A stretch of DNA of 64,000 nucleotides, from assembly GCA_001404055.1 (NCBI GenBank), contig CXTY01000001.1, forward strand, positions 1-64,000, in the 5' to 3' direction. Made by a program: the position numbers and the translations under genes. The notes beneath the pieces are model-generated. The model was given only the letters and a program-made list of their open reading frames with translations. It was not told the origin of the DNA and made no database searches. Below, one piece after another: positions 50,036 through 58,957 of the stretch; within the stretch, counting starts at the first letter, position 1, and each line of letters begins with the position of its first letter. This DNA is from Roseibium album. GTDB taxonomy: Bacteria > Pseudomonadota > Alphaproteobacteria > Rhizobiales > Stappiaceae.

Positions 50036-52432
50036 ATGCGTTTTTTTGGAATGATTACTCGTTGTTTTGAACTTAACAAATTGAATCTGAGAAGGTCTGC
50101 CTTTGGCCTGACTGCGCTGATTGCGGTGCTTTTGATTTCGTACGGCGCCACAGAGCCAGCGCAGTCGCAGGGAATTACCGGCATAGTGACCGGACTTGCT
50201 TCCTCTGAGAAAGCTCCCGACGCAGAAACAACTGAAAGTGCGACAGTCGCTGAACCAGGGAGTGAAAACCCTGATGACAACGAAGAGGGCACCGGCCTTC
50301 TTGAAGCGCTGGACGAGTTTACCGACGAGGCTGTCGATGCTCGGGACGTTTTCAAGTCGATCCTGAAGGAAATCCCGATTATCCACGATACCATGCTGAC
50401 AACCCTTCAGGCTGAAGGTGAGGGGCGGGGGCTGAGCTGGATTCGAGCCGCGCTGATTGATATCGCCATATCGGTTGCCCTCGGGCTTGGGGCCACGAGC
50501 CTGCTGTCTCGCTGGGGGCGCCGCCAATTCACCAATATGTACCGGGCGGACGTTTATTCGCGTTCAGACAAGATCATCTATCTGCTCCTGCGGGCAATCT
50601 TGATGATCGTTGGCGTTATCCTGTTCTTCGTGGTGGCCGCTATGGTCTATCTTCTGGTTGGAACGGGCATTGAGGCTGCCAATGAAACCGCGATGGTTGT
50701 CTTTGGAATGGTCTCCGTCTTCTTGGCGCTGCGGATCATCTGGCTGAACCTGCTGGTGCCGGATGCTGAAAGTCATCGACTTGTGAAGCTAACGACGGAT
50801 GAAGCGCAAGGCCTTTACCGAACTTTGCTGATCGGGAGCGGAGTGTCTCTGGTTGCCGTTGGTTTTTGTCTTTGGATGGAACGGCTTGGGCTTTCAGAGG
50901 ACGCTCACAAAATCGCTCTCATCGGTGCGTCGGCTCTTTCCATGATTATTCTTAGCGGCATAGCCATTGCGTATCGCAAGGTTATTTCCCGCTTGATCCG
51001 CGGCGAGGACACAGATGCAGCGCCAGTCTGGCGCAGAGTTCTGGGTGGTAGTTGGCATTTCATTGCCGTTTTCTATTTTATCGTGGCCTGGGCGATTTCC
51101 GCCGTTCGCATTCTCCTCGATCTGCCTGATGCGACCGGCCTCGTTGGTGCTCCGCTGCAAGTGTTGCTGGTGGCGGCGATTTCCTATGCAATTCTCATTC
51201 TGATTATCGACAAGGTGCTGTTGCCCCGGCTCGACACTGCCGATGCCCAGACAAAGATCGTCGAAGATCTACAGCGGTTGGAGGAAACTGAGGGCGTCAA
51301 GGCCGATTCTGACCCGGAAAGCACAATTGCTCATGCGCGCGCAGAAGCTGCGGATCGAGAGGCGTTGCGATCACCTTTCCGGGATCTCTTCGATCGTGGT
51401 GCAGCGATACTTGTATTGTTCGGGTCATTGGATCTGCTGGCAGCGTGGTGGGGCGTGCCACTGGCTGGTAGTGGTTCACTGATCGGGTCGTTTATTGAAG
51501 TCCTGCTGGTCATGTTCCTGGGCTACATGGCGTATGAGGCTGTGAAAATCGTCATTGATCGGCAGATTGCCAAGGAGTCGCCTGCAGAACAAGATGAAGA
51601 AGCTGAAGTTGGTGGGGCCGGAGAAAGCCGGATCGCGACGCTCCTGCCGATCTTCCGCAATTTTCTTCTGATCACAATTGTCGTTATCGCCGCCATGGTG
51701 GTTCTGTCCGAGCTTGGCGTGAATATCGCTCCGCTCTTTGCCGGTGCCGGTGTTGTTGGTCTGGCGATTGGCTTCGGAGCGCAGACGCTCATCCGGGACA
51801 TTTTCTCAGGAGCCTTTTACCTGATCGATGATGCCTTCCGGAAAGGCGAATATATCGATATCGGCAGCGCCAAGGGTGTCGTTGAAAAGATCTCGATTCG
51901 CTCGATGCAGCTGCGTCACCACCGGGGGGCTTTGACAACCGTTCCATTTGGCGAAATTCAGCAGGTGGAGAATTTCTCGCGAGACTGGGCCGTCATGAAA
52001 CTGGCATTCCGGGTCACTTACGACACGGATGTTGATAAAATGCGCAAGATCATCAAGAACTTCGGCAAGGAGCTGCTCGAAGACGAGTATTTCGGCCCGA
52101 TGTTCCTGGCACCGCTGAAGTCCCAGGGAATTCTTTCCATGGAAGATTCTGCGATGATTGCCCGTGTGAAGTTCACGACCAAACCGGGAAAACAATTCGA
52201 ACTGCGCAAGGTCGTCTATGCAGGCTTGCGAGACCTCTTTGAGAAAAACGGCATCAAGTTTGCTCATCGTCAGGTTACGGTTCGTGTTGCCGGCAATGAG
52301 GAGGAAAACGGGCAGGAAACTTCATCCGCTGCTCAGGCCGCCGCAAAGGTCGCTGCCGCTGGTGCAGCTGCGGCTGGAATGATCGAGGACGAGGCACCGG
52401 ATGGGAGCGGGGGGGCTGAAGACCAGCTTTAG
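50036..52432 (+). CDS. large MscS-family mechanosensitive channel
   Basis: From ATG 50036 (GGGG upstream) the protein has 798 residues. A signal-like first helix (FGLTALIAVLLISYGATE) and an acidic periplasmic stretch lead to several more membrane helices. The MscS core is clear: pore helix LFAGAGVVGLAIGFGAQTLIRDIF, then DDAFRKGEYIDIGSAKGVVEKISIRSMQLRHHRGALTTVPFGEI, in pieces, and the beta/alpha domain. The C-terminal tail is Ala-rich. Such long forms (MscK/YbdG style) release solutes after hypo-osmotic shock. The pore motif lies near residue 565. Confidence 0.9.
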   Translation: MRFFGMITRCFELNKLNLRRSAFGLTALIAVLLISYGATEPAQSQGITGIVTGLASSEKAPDAETTESATVAEPGSENPDDNEEGTGLLEALDEFTDEAVDARDVFKSILKEIPIIHDTMLTTLQAEGEGRGLSWIRAALIDIAISVALGLGATSLLSRWGRRQFTNMYRADVYSRSDKIIYLLLRAILMIVGVILFFVVAAMVYLLVGTGIEAANETAMVVFGMVSVFLALRIIWLNLLVPDAESHRLVKLTTDEAQGLYRTLLIGSGVSLVAVGFCLWMERLGLSEDAHKIALIGASALSMIILSGIAIAYRKVISRLIRGEDTDAAPVWRRVLGGSWHFIAVFYFIVAWAISAVRILLDLPDATGLVGAPLQVLLVAAISYAILILIIDKVLLPRLDTADAQTKIVEDLQRLEETEGVKADSDPESTIAHARAEAADREALRSPFRDLFDRGAAILVLFGSLDLLAAWWGVPLAGSGSLIGSFIEVLLVMFLGYMAYEAVKIVIDRQIAKESPAEQDEEAEVGGAGESRIATLLPIFRNFLLITIVVIAAMVVLSELGVNIAPLFAGAGVVGLAIGFGAQTLIRDIFSGAFYLIDDAFRKGEYIDIGSAKGVVEKISIRSMQLRHHRGALTTVPFGEIQQVENFSRDWAVMKLAFRVTYDTDVDKMRKIIKNFGKELLEDEYFGPMFLAPLKSQGILSMEDSAMIARVKFTTKPGKQFELRKVVYAGLRDLFEKNGIKFAHRQVTVRVAGNEEENGQETSSAAQAAAKVAAAGAAAAGMIEDEAPDGSGGAEDQL

Positions 52433-52554
52433 GCGCGACGAAATCACTCAAGCCTCGCAGAAATCAGGCTTACAGGCAAAAAGCTCTATTTACTGCGTAG
52501 ACCATCGGCTTGAAATCCGATATCGCTCCCGTCGGTAAAAAGGACAGGACGGGA

Positions 52555-53604
52555 ATGCGGATCGGGTTTCAGGCGGGTGCCATTAACGAGCGAGGCATGA
52601 GTGTTGCGCTTTATGACTATGCTCTTGGGGCCCAAAACATCCTTGGACATGAGGCGGTTGTTTTTTATAGCGAAGCCTTGAGCAACGCAGATGTCGTCGC
52701 GAAGTTCAAAAAATCCTTGAAGCTGATACCGGTTCCGGACGATGTCGATGGGCGAACGGTCAGCGAACCGTTTCAACTGGATTTCTGCTATTTCATCCGA
52801 GATGGACGCGAGCGCGCCCTGCGCATCACGGCAGACCGCAAGGGTATACACGCCGTCTTCAGGCATTTTGAACCACATGGCGATGTTTATGCGTATGTTT
52901 CCGACTGGCTGGCAGAATGGATGACGGGCGGATTGGCGCCCGCTGTACCGCATATCGTCGACTTGCCGGATGCTGAAGGCACATTGCGCCCGGCACTGAA
53001 TATTCCGGAAGATGCGTTCGTGGTCGGCCGTTACGGCGGCTTTGACCAGTTCAATGTTCCTTTTGCTCACGAAGCCGTTGCCGAGGCGCTGGGCCAGCGG
53101 TCGAACCTTTATTTTCTGTTCGTGAATACAGAGAAGTTTGTTGACCATCCGCGCGCGCTTTTCCTGCCACCCGTCGTCAGGCAGGTGGAAAAGGTCCGAT
53201 TTATTGCCAGTTGTGACGCAGGTCTCAATGCCAAGAAAATCGGCGAGAGTTTTGGTCTCGCGATTGCAGAGTTTCTGATGTTCGGCAAGCCGGTGTTCAG
53301 TTGGGCGGGCGGCATGGATCAAAATCATATCGCGATGAGCCCGAAACGGGAGTGGCTTTATCGGACGCGCCGGGAGCTGCTGGAGCTACTGACCAATTAT
53401 GAGCCGAATGATCACGATGCCGAGCTGTCGCGACGGTCCGTAGACCAGTATCGACCGCAAGCTGTCATGAAGCGCTTTGACGACGTGTTCCTGTCCGGCA
53501 ACTATTCAACGGAAGATCTCAGGCTTACAAACGCCTTCACGACAAAACGTTTTCTGCAGGAAAAAGCCATGCGCGCTAAATTCCGGCTCTGGAAGAGCCT
53601 CTAG
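52555..53604 (+). CDS. GT-B-type glycosyltransferase-like protein
   Basis: ATG 52555 follows GACGGGA; the frame extends upstream without a good start. The 349-residue protein has GT-B-like features: VVGRYGGFDQFN at the start of the second domain and ESFGLAIAEFLMFGKPVFSWAGG with the E-x7-E motif near residue 235. No family number is assigned with certainty. It is 12 bp upstream of a GT17-like gene, so both may act on the same surface glycan. Confidence 0.65.
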   Translation: MRIGFQAGAINERGMSVALYDYALGAQNILGHEAVVFYSEALSNADVVAKFKKSLKLIPVPDDVDGRTVSEPFQLDFCYFIRDGRERALRITADRKGIHAVFRHFEPHGDVYAYVSDWLAEWMTGGLAPAVPHIVDLPDAEGTLRPALNIPEDAFVVGRYGGFDQFNVPFAHEAVAEALGQRSNLYFLFVNTEKFVDHPRALFLPPVVRQVEKVRFIASCDAGLNAKKIGESFGLAIAEFLMFGKPVFSWAGGMDQNHIAMSPKREWLYRTRRELLELLTNYEPNDHDAELSRRSVDQYRPQAVMKRFDDVFLSGNYSTEDLRLTNAFTTKRFLQEKAMRAKFRLWKSL

Positions 53605-53616
53605 GATCTGAACCAA

Positions 53617-54486
53617 ATGAAACTCTACGATTGTTTCGTCTTCCACAACGAATTCGACCTGCTGGAAATCCGGCTGCGGGAGATGGGAGATCTTGTCGAC
53701 CATTTCGTTCTGGTTGAAGCCAATCAAACCCAACGGGGTGGTCCGAAGCCATATTATTTTGCAGAAAATCGCGAACGCTTTGCGCCCTGGGCAGACAAGA
53801 TCATCGATCTTCAAATCGAATTTCCCGAAGAACTACCTCCCGCGCTGGGTGTTTACAAAAACAGACGGAAAAAGGATTGGGAGCGAGAAAATTACCAGCG
53901 CAATTCGATCGCACAGGCGCTGGATGGTTGCGCAGACGACGACCTGATCCTGCTCTCGGATGTTGACGAAATCGTACGAAGATCTGTTCTTGAAAAAGTG
54001 CTGAAAGAGCAGAGCTACAGGGGCAGAATGCTTGTTTTCGAGCAGAGCCTTCACAAGCACCATCTAGATCGTGTTTCTCCGGGAAAATCCTGGCTTCTTG
54101 GTTCAAGGATGATTGAAAAGAAATACCTGACGACGCCGCAGCAACTCCGGCGCACCAAGGCCCGTATGACCAAGAAGGCCTATGTGCCGTCATTTGTCGC
54201 GCAGCCATTGCTTCGGATTCGGAACAACAATCTGTCGGGTATCAGCCGGCCCGTGACGATACTTCCGGATGCCGGTTGGCACTTTTCGTCAATGGGTGGC
54301 CTTGAAGCCTTCGCCACAAAATTGGCGTCGGTCGTCCATGGCCAGACAGTGGATACCAGCAATATCCGGAAACTTTACGACCGTGAGTTGCTGTCTACGG
54401 AAACCATCTCTCAGGAAAGCCTGCCGGAATGCATCCGGCAGGGCATGTTCACGCATATGCTCTCTGTGGGCGAGGCAGCTCAATAG
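53617..54486 (+). CDS. glycosyltransferase family 17-like protein
   Basis: MKLYDCFVFHNEFDLLEIRL and FVLVEANQTQRGGPKPYYF opening the protein, and the metal-binding DVDEI in ILLSDVDEIVRR near residue 116, match GT17 (relatives of N-acetylglucosaminyltransferase III). The 289-residue length is normal for bacterial members. It starts 12 bp after the upstream glycosyltransferase, probably in one operon. Expected to transfer a sugar in polysaccharide or lipopolysaccharide assembly; acceptor unknown. Confidence 0.85.
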   Translation: MKLYDCFVFHNEFDLLEIRLREMGDLVDHFVLVEANQTQRGGPKPYYFAENRERFAPWADKIIDLQIEFPEELPPALGVYKNRRKKDWERENYQRNSIAQALDGCADDDLILLSDVDEIVRRSVLEKVLKEQSYRGRMLVFEQSLHKHHLDRVSPGKSWLLGSRMIEKKYLTTPQQLRRTKARMTKKAYVPSFVAQPLLRIRNNNLSGISRPVTILPDAGWHFSSMGGLEAFATKLASVVHGQTVDTSNIRKLYDRELLSTETISQESLPECIRQGMFTHMLSVGEAAQ

Positions 54487-54564
54487 ATCTCGCAATGCGA
54501 GCTTTTCGATCGCGTCCCTTCGTTGGTTTTGCTGAAAAGCTCAGCGCGTCTCACAAATCATGTG

Positions 54565-54999
54565 CTAGTGCCAGGAACCGGGCTTGCTGTGGACCTTGTC
54601 TTCCAGAATGCTGAGTTCAAAATCACCAAAATAGGTGACCAATTCAGCTGCGTTGCAATAGAAATTCGGATGGTTCTTGTCTCCGTCTCCCTCACGCACC
54701 CAGGTGTCCGGGGCAACTTCGGTTCCGACGCCGAAATTCCCGTTGCGCTTGGAAAGCATCGTTCCCTGGTAGATGCCGCCGGGTTTCAGAACCCGGGAGA
54801 TTTCCGAGATGGCCTTTGCAACGATTGAGGGGGCGCCGTGATAGATCACATTGAAAGACAGGACGTAGTCGAAGGACTGATCGTCAAATGGCAGATCGGT
54901 CTTCGGAGCAAGGGCCATATTGATGTTCAAGCCGGCCGAGGCCGCGCCTTTTTCCAGTTCGGCCAGACCTGCCTCGCGGCTGCCATCTGCTACTGGTTG
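54565..54999 (-). pseudogene. 5'-truncated SAM methyltransferase
   Basis: On the minus strand an open frame from a TAA at 55000-55002 down to a stop at 54565 encodes the C-terminal part of a Methyltransf_11-type enzyme: VLSFNVIYHGAPSIVAKAI, then SEISRVLKPGGIYQGTML. The stretch upstream of ATG 54930 (DGSREAGLAELEKGAASAG) still reads as methyltransferase motif II, but the GxGxG SAM-binding motif that should precede it is missing and an AT-rich region begins. So the gene lost its 5' third. Likely a remnant from the neighbouring glycan locus. Confidence 0.7.
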
Positions 55000-55260
55000 T
55001 TATTCTGAAGCCTAGTGCGGCAGCGAGTGTTGAATGTGAATTTATTATGTAACTTTTGCGAAATTACTTTTCCGTAATTTGATCTGTTTTTCGAAATTAG
55101 TCATTTTTATTGAAATTTGTAAATTATATTCAATGGTTATTGTTTTGCCGTAAAAATAATATAAGTAAAAATTCGAACAAATTCATAAAAGTGTAATCGT
55201 AAAGACATCAGAATTGCGCGTGTCCTTTGGTAACTGCCTTCCTGTTTTTCGGAGGTGCGG
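55000..55260. other. strongly AT-rich intergenic region before phnC
   Basis: From 55010 to 55200 the sequence is mostly A+T (long runs such as AATATAAGTAAAAATTC). It separates the truncated methyltransferase from the phosphonate genes and should contain the phnC promoter. I did not find two clear TGTCA half-sites of a Pho box. Confidence 0.5.
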
Positions 55261-56082
55261 ATGCTCGTTGTTGAAAAATTATCCAAGACGTTTGGCGACC
55301 TGAAGGCGGTCGACGGTCTTTCTCTCGCTATTCCAAAAGGTCAGATGGTCGGCGTCATTGGGCGGTCGGGTGCGGGCAAGTCGACTTTCCTGCGCATGGT
55401 CAATCGTCTGACCGATCCGAGTTTCGGTACCATCATTTGTGATAACCGGAATGTAACGGATCTGCGAGGCAGGGACTTGCGGCTCTGGCGCGCGTCCTGC
55501 GCCATGATCTTCCAGCAATTCAATCTCATCGAACGGATGGATGTGCTGACCAATGTCATGGCGGGGCGGATTGCCCAAACCGGCTTCCTGCGCTCCATGA
55601 CCCGCTCTTTCACTAAAGATGACCGGATCGGGGCGATCCATGCCCTTGACCGGCTGGACCTGGCTCCTCAGGCATTGCAACGCGCCGGAACACTGTCTGG
55701 CGGACAGCAGCAACGCGTGGCGATTGCCAAGGCTCTTGTTCAAAACCCTCAGATCATGCTGGCAGACGAACCTATCGCATCGCTTGACCCGGCAAATGCG
55801 ACACGGGTGATGGACGCTCTGAGGGAAATCAACCAGACGGACGGTCTCACTGTGCTGGTCAATCTGCATACGCTCGATACGGCTCGGGCGTATTGCGACC
55901 GGATCATCGCCATGCGCGAGGGGCGCGTGCAGTTCGATGGAACGCCCGCTGAGCTCAGCAACGAAAAAGTGCGTGAGATCTACGGAACGCACGATCTGTC
56001 CGGGGGCATCAACGAAGCCGTCACTTCCACTTCCATTGCACCCAATTCGTTCCAGCAGCCGCGTCAGGCGGTTGGGGCATAA
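55261..56082 (+). CDS. phnC: phosphonate ABC transporter ATP-binding protein
   Basis: The ABC ATPase has Walker A GRSGAGKS at residues 34-41, signature LSGGQQQRVAIAKAL from 145, Walker B MLADEPIASLDP and H-loop NLHTLD, all PhnC-like (FQQFNLIERMDVLTNVMAGR). GGAGG precedes ATG 55261. It powers uptake of phosphonates with PhnD and PhnE. It is first in the phnCDE1E2 operon. Confidence 0.94.
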   Translation: MLVVEKLSKTFGDLKAVDGLSLAIPKGQMVGVIGRSGAGKSTFLRMVNRLTDPSFGTIICDNRNVTDLRGRDLRLWRASCAMIFQQFNLIERMDVLTNVMAGRIAQTGFLRSMTRSFTKDDRIGAIHALDRLDLAPQALQRAGTLSGGQQQRVAIAKALVQNPQIMLADEPIASLDPANATRVMDALREINQTDGLTVLVNLHTLDTARAYCDRIIAMREGRVQFDGTPAELSNEKVREIYGTHDLSGGINEAVTSTSIAPNSFQQPRQAVGA

Positions 56083-56171
56083 CCCGCAGAAGCTTCTCAA
56101 GAGCCTCTGCAATCCGGACGGTCGCGTCCACCTGTACCTGCCGCTTAATACGGCAAGCAAGGAGCACTACC

Positions 56172-57080
56172 ATGAAGGCGATTTTAGCAACGGCGGTTTC
56201 AGCTGTCGTTCTCGCTACCTCTCCGGCACTGTCTGAAGGCTGGAAAGACCAATACAAGACCCTCAAATTCGGCATCCTGTCCGGTGAAAACGAAAAAGAC
56301 CGGACGGCGCGCTATACGCCGTTTGAAAAATATCTCGAAAAGGAACTGGGTGTTGAAGTAGAAATCTTCACCGCCGGTTCCTACGACGGTGTGATCCAGG
56401 CGATCGCGGCCGACCAGATCGAATTTGCGTTCTTCGGTTCCTCCTCCTATGCGGCGGCCTATACCGAAACCAAAGGCGGTGTTGTTCCGCTGCTGACCCG
56501 TCTGAACAAGGACGGGTCCAGCGGATATTATTCCGTCGTCATGGTTCGCTGTGACAGCGGCTACAAGTCCCTCGACGACCTGAAAGGGAAGGTTCACGCC
56601 TTTGCCGATCCGGATTCCACTTCCGGTTTCGCAGTGCCTTATTTCAACATGGTCAAGCAGGGCTACAACCCGAAAGAACATTTTTCCGCAATCCCGTTCT
56701 CAGGCGGTCACGAAACCGGTGTTCTTGGCGTGGTCAACAAGCAATATGACGCTTCAGTCACCTGGCAGAACAACGAGACCGACGGTCGCTGGCAGCGCAT
56801 GATCACCAAAGGCATGATCGAAAAAGACGTTGTCTGCCCGATCTGGGAAAGCCCGGAAATCACCAGTGGTCCGTTCACTGCCCGCGTAAACCTGCCGAAT
56901 GATTTGATTGCAGACATGACGCAAGCGGTTGAGAACATCGTTGAAAAGGATCCTGAAGCCTTCAACCAGATGCGTGGTGGCGACGACAGCCCGCAAAAAG
57001 GCTGGAAGCGTGTTGACCACGAGCGTTACCAGTGGATCGTCGATATGCGTGACTGGCTGAAAAAGCAGCGCCGCGGTTAA
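56172..57080 (+). CDS. phnD: phosphonate ABC transporter substrate-binding protein
   Basis: A signal peptide (MKAILATAVSAVVLATSPAL, cut near LSEG) precedes a type II periplasmic binding protein of PhnD type: LKFGILSGENEKDRTARYTPFEKYLEKELG, IEFAFFGSSSYAAAY and FADPDSTSGFAVPYFNM in pieces. 302 residues. AAGGAG precedes the ATG. It lies 89 bp after phnC; a hairpin follows it and may raise its dose relative to phnE. Confidence 0.94.
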   Translation: MKAILATAVSAVVLATSPALSEGWKDQYKTLKFGILSGENEKDRTARYTPFEKYLEKELGVEVEIFTAGSYDGVIQAIAADQIEFAFFGSSSYAAAYTETKGGVVPLLTRLNKDGSSGYYSVVMVRCDSGYKSLDDLKGKVHAFADPDSTSGFAVPYFNMVKQGYNPKEHFSAIPFSGGHETGVLGVVNKQYDASVTWQNNETDGRWQRMITKGMIEKDVVCPIWESPEITSGPFTARVNLPNDLIADMTQAVENIVEKDPEAFNQMRGGDDSPQKGWKRVDHERYQWIVDMRDWLKKQRRG

Positions 57081-57099
57081 TCACCCGGATAGCTACTTC

Positions 57100-57127
57100 G
57101 AAGGGAGGTGCCACAGCGTCTCCCTTC
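57100..57127 (+). terminator. intercistronic hairpin between phnD and phnE
   Basis: GAAGGGAG (57100-57107) and CTCCCTTC (57120-57127) form a perfect 8-bp stem with a 12-nt loop without a T-run. Such hairpins after binding-protein genes usually stabilise their mRNA or attenuate downstream expression. Confidence 0.6.
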
Positions 57128-57138
57128 ATCCCGCCGAT

Positions 57139-58068
57139 ATGGATCTCACTTTCATGACAACTCTTCCACCCGCGATTGCACAATTTGAGACGGACTACGC
57201 TGCAGTCAGGAAATCGGCTATGCGGGTCAATCTTGTCTCAACGGTTCTATTTGCCTTCTGCTTCTTTGCGGCTGCGTCGATTGGCGGTTTCTTTGACATG
57301 ACCGACGTGACCCTTTCGAATGGCGATCGTGTTTCCATGTGGAAGATCTGGGCCGGTCTGCCGCGCCTTGGCGAGTATCTCTACAAGACCTTGCCTGTGC
57401 TCCACTTGGAGACGCTCGGCTCAGACCTCGCCAACTGGTTCTGGCGCTGGAAGGTCTGGCTGCAACTGCTTCTGGAGACGATCCTGATTGCCTATCTTGC
57501 CACATTGCTGGGCGTGGCTGGCGCATTCCTCCTGAGCTTCCCTGCATCCCGAAATCTCTCCCCGAACACCTTTGTTCTGAACCTGACACGCCGCTACCTG
57601 GAAATCGTACGCACAGTTCCCGAACTGGTTTGGGCCCTGATTTTTGTCTTTTGCTTTGGTGTCGGTCCGCTCGCTGGTGTGCTGGCTATCGGGCTTCACG
57701 CAACCGGTGCGCTCGGCAAGCTTTATTCCGAGGCCAACGAGAATGCGGACATGCGTCCAGTCGAGGGCATCAAGGCTTCAGGCGGTAGTTGGTTCGACCA
57801 GATCCGGTACGGCATTGTCCCCCAGGTCGTACCGAATATCATCAGCTACACACTGCTCAGGTTCGAAATCAACGTGCGGGCCTCGTCGATCATCGGGTTC
57901 GTGGGCGCCGGTGGTCTTGGCCAGGAAATCCGCGTTGCCATGTCTCTTCAGGAATACACGGATCTCTCCGCCTTGTTCCTGATCATCTTCGTCACTGTGA
58001 TCATCATGGATACGGTCAGTGAAAATGTCCGCCACCGAATTATCGGTCTCACGGGCAAGGGAGTTTAA
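57139..58068 (+). CDS. phnE: phosphonate ABC transporter permease (first)
   Basis: The 309-residue inner-membrane protein has about six helices and the permease EAA signature EGIKASGGSWFDQIRYGIVPQV in pieces, which binds PhnC. ATG 57139 or 57154 are possible starts. It overlaps nothing but is separated from phnE2 by only one base, so the two permeases form a heterodimer in the transporter. Confidence 0.92.
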   Translation: MDLTFMTTLPPAIAQFETDYAAVRKSAMRVNLVSTVLFAFCFFAAASIGGFFDMTDVTLSNGDRVSMWKIWAGLPRLGEYLYKTLPVLHLETLGSDLANWFWRWKVWLQLLLETILIAYLATLLGVAGAFLLSFPASRNLSPNTFVLNLTRRYLEIVRTVPELVWALIFVFCFGVGPLAGVLAIGLHATGALGKLYSEANENADMRPVEGIKASGGSWFDQIRYGIVPQVVPNIISYTLLRFEINVRASSIIGFVGAGGLGQEIRVAMSLQEYTDLSALFLIIFVTVIIMDTVSENVRHRIIGLTGKGV

Positions 58069-58069
58069 G

Positions 58070-58930
58070 ATGTCAGAAACAACTCCGGATCTCGAGGCAG
58101 CGAAAAGGCTTGTTCCCGAAGCTTTTCATACGCCGCTAAAGTTGAAACTGATCCGCCTCTTCACCTGGAGCATCTTCATTCTGCTTACCGGATGGTGCCT
58201 TTGGTCATTCGGTTTTTCACCTGGTCGTCTGCTTGAGGGCCTGACGCGCTTCGGAGGCGTTTTGTCCTTCATGTTCCCGCCTCATATCTGGACCACATGG
58301 CTGGAATGGCAGGAAGTTCTCACCGGTCTTGGCGAAACCGTTGCCATGGCCTTCATGGGAACTCTTTTGGGAGCCATTGTCGCTTTTCCGCTGGCCTTCC
58401 TCGGGGCAAAGAACATCATGCCTTTTAATTGGCTGCGGCTTGGGGCTCGGCGCGGGTTTGATGCACTCAGGGCCGTCGAGCAGATTATTTTGGCCCTGGT
58501 CTTCATTCGTGCCTTTGGCCTGGGTCCTCTGGCTGGTATTCTCGCGATTGCTGTTTCGGAGATTGGCACCTTTTCAAAGTTGTTTTCCGAAGCGATTGAA
58601 AACACTTCGTCAAAGCCGGTTGACGGCATCAAGGCGTCTGGCGGTGGGAAACTGCAGACCATCCGTTTCGCCATCTTGCCGCAGGCCTTGCCGGTGATCC
58701 TGTCGATCATTCTCTATAATTTCGAATCCAACACCCGGTCCGGGACTATCCTCGGCATAGTTGGTGCTGGAGGGATCGGCTTCCTGCTTGCGGATCGGAT
58801 CAGCGCCTACAAATGGCCAGAAGCCTGGACGATCATCATTTTGATTATCGCGACCGTTTATCTGATCGACGGGTTGTCCGGATATCTTCGCAAACGCGTA
58901 ATTGGGAAAGATGAGCGAAGCAGCCTTTAA
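58070..58930 (+). CDS. phnE: phosphonate ABC transporter permease (second)
   Basis: A second PhnE-type permease of 286 residues. The EAA loop is DGIKASGGGKLQTIRFAILPQAL in pieces, close to that of the first. ATG 58070 lies 1 base after the phnE1 stop with AAGGGAG upstream. The last gene of the operon; it is convergent with phnM, 27 bp away. Confidence 0.92.
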   Translation: MSETTPDLEAAKRLVPEAFHTPLKLKLIRLFTWSIFILLTGWCLWSFGFSPGRLLEGLTRFGGVLSFMFPPHIWTTWLEWQEVLTGLGETVAMAFMGTLLGAIVAFPLAFLGAKNIMPFNWLRLGARRGFDALRAVEQIILALVFIRAFGLGPLAGILAIAVSEIGTFSKLFSEAIENTSSKPVDGIKASGGGKLQTIRFAILPQALPVILSIILYNFESNTRSGTILGIVGAGGIGFLLADRISAYKWPEAWTIIILIIATVYLIDGLSGYLRKRVIGKDERSSL

Positions 58931-58957
58931 ACCTGTTTCGCTGAACCGTTTCGAGAT

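Noticed and set aside
55010..55260. Pho box before phnC
   Set aside because: No pair of TGTCA-like half-sites with correct spacing was found in the AT-rich region.
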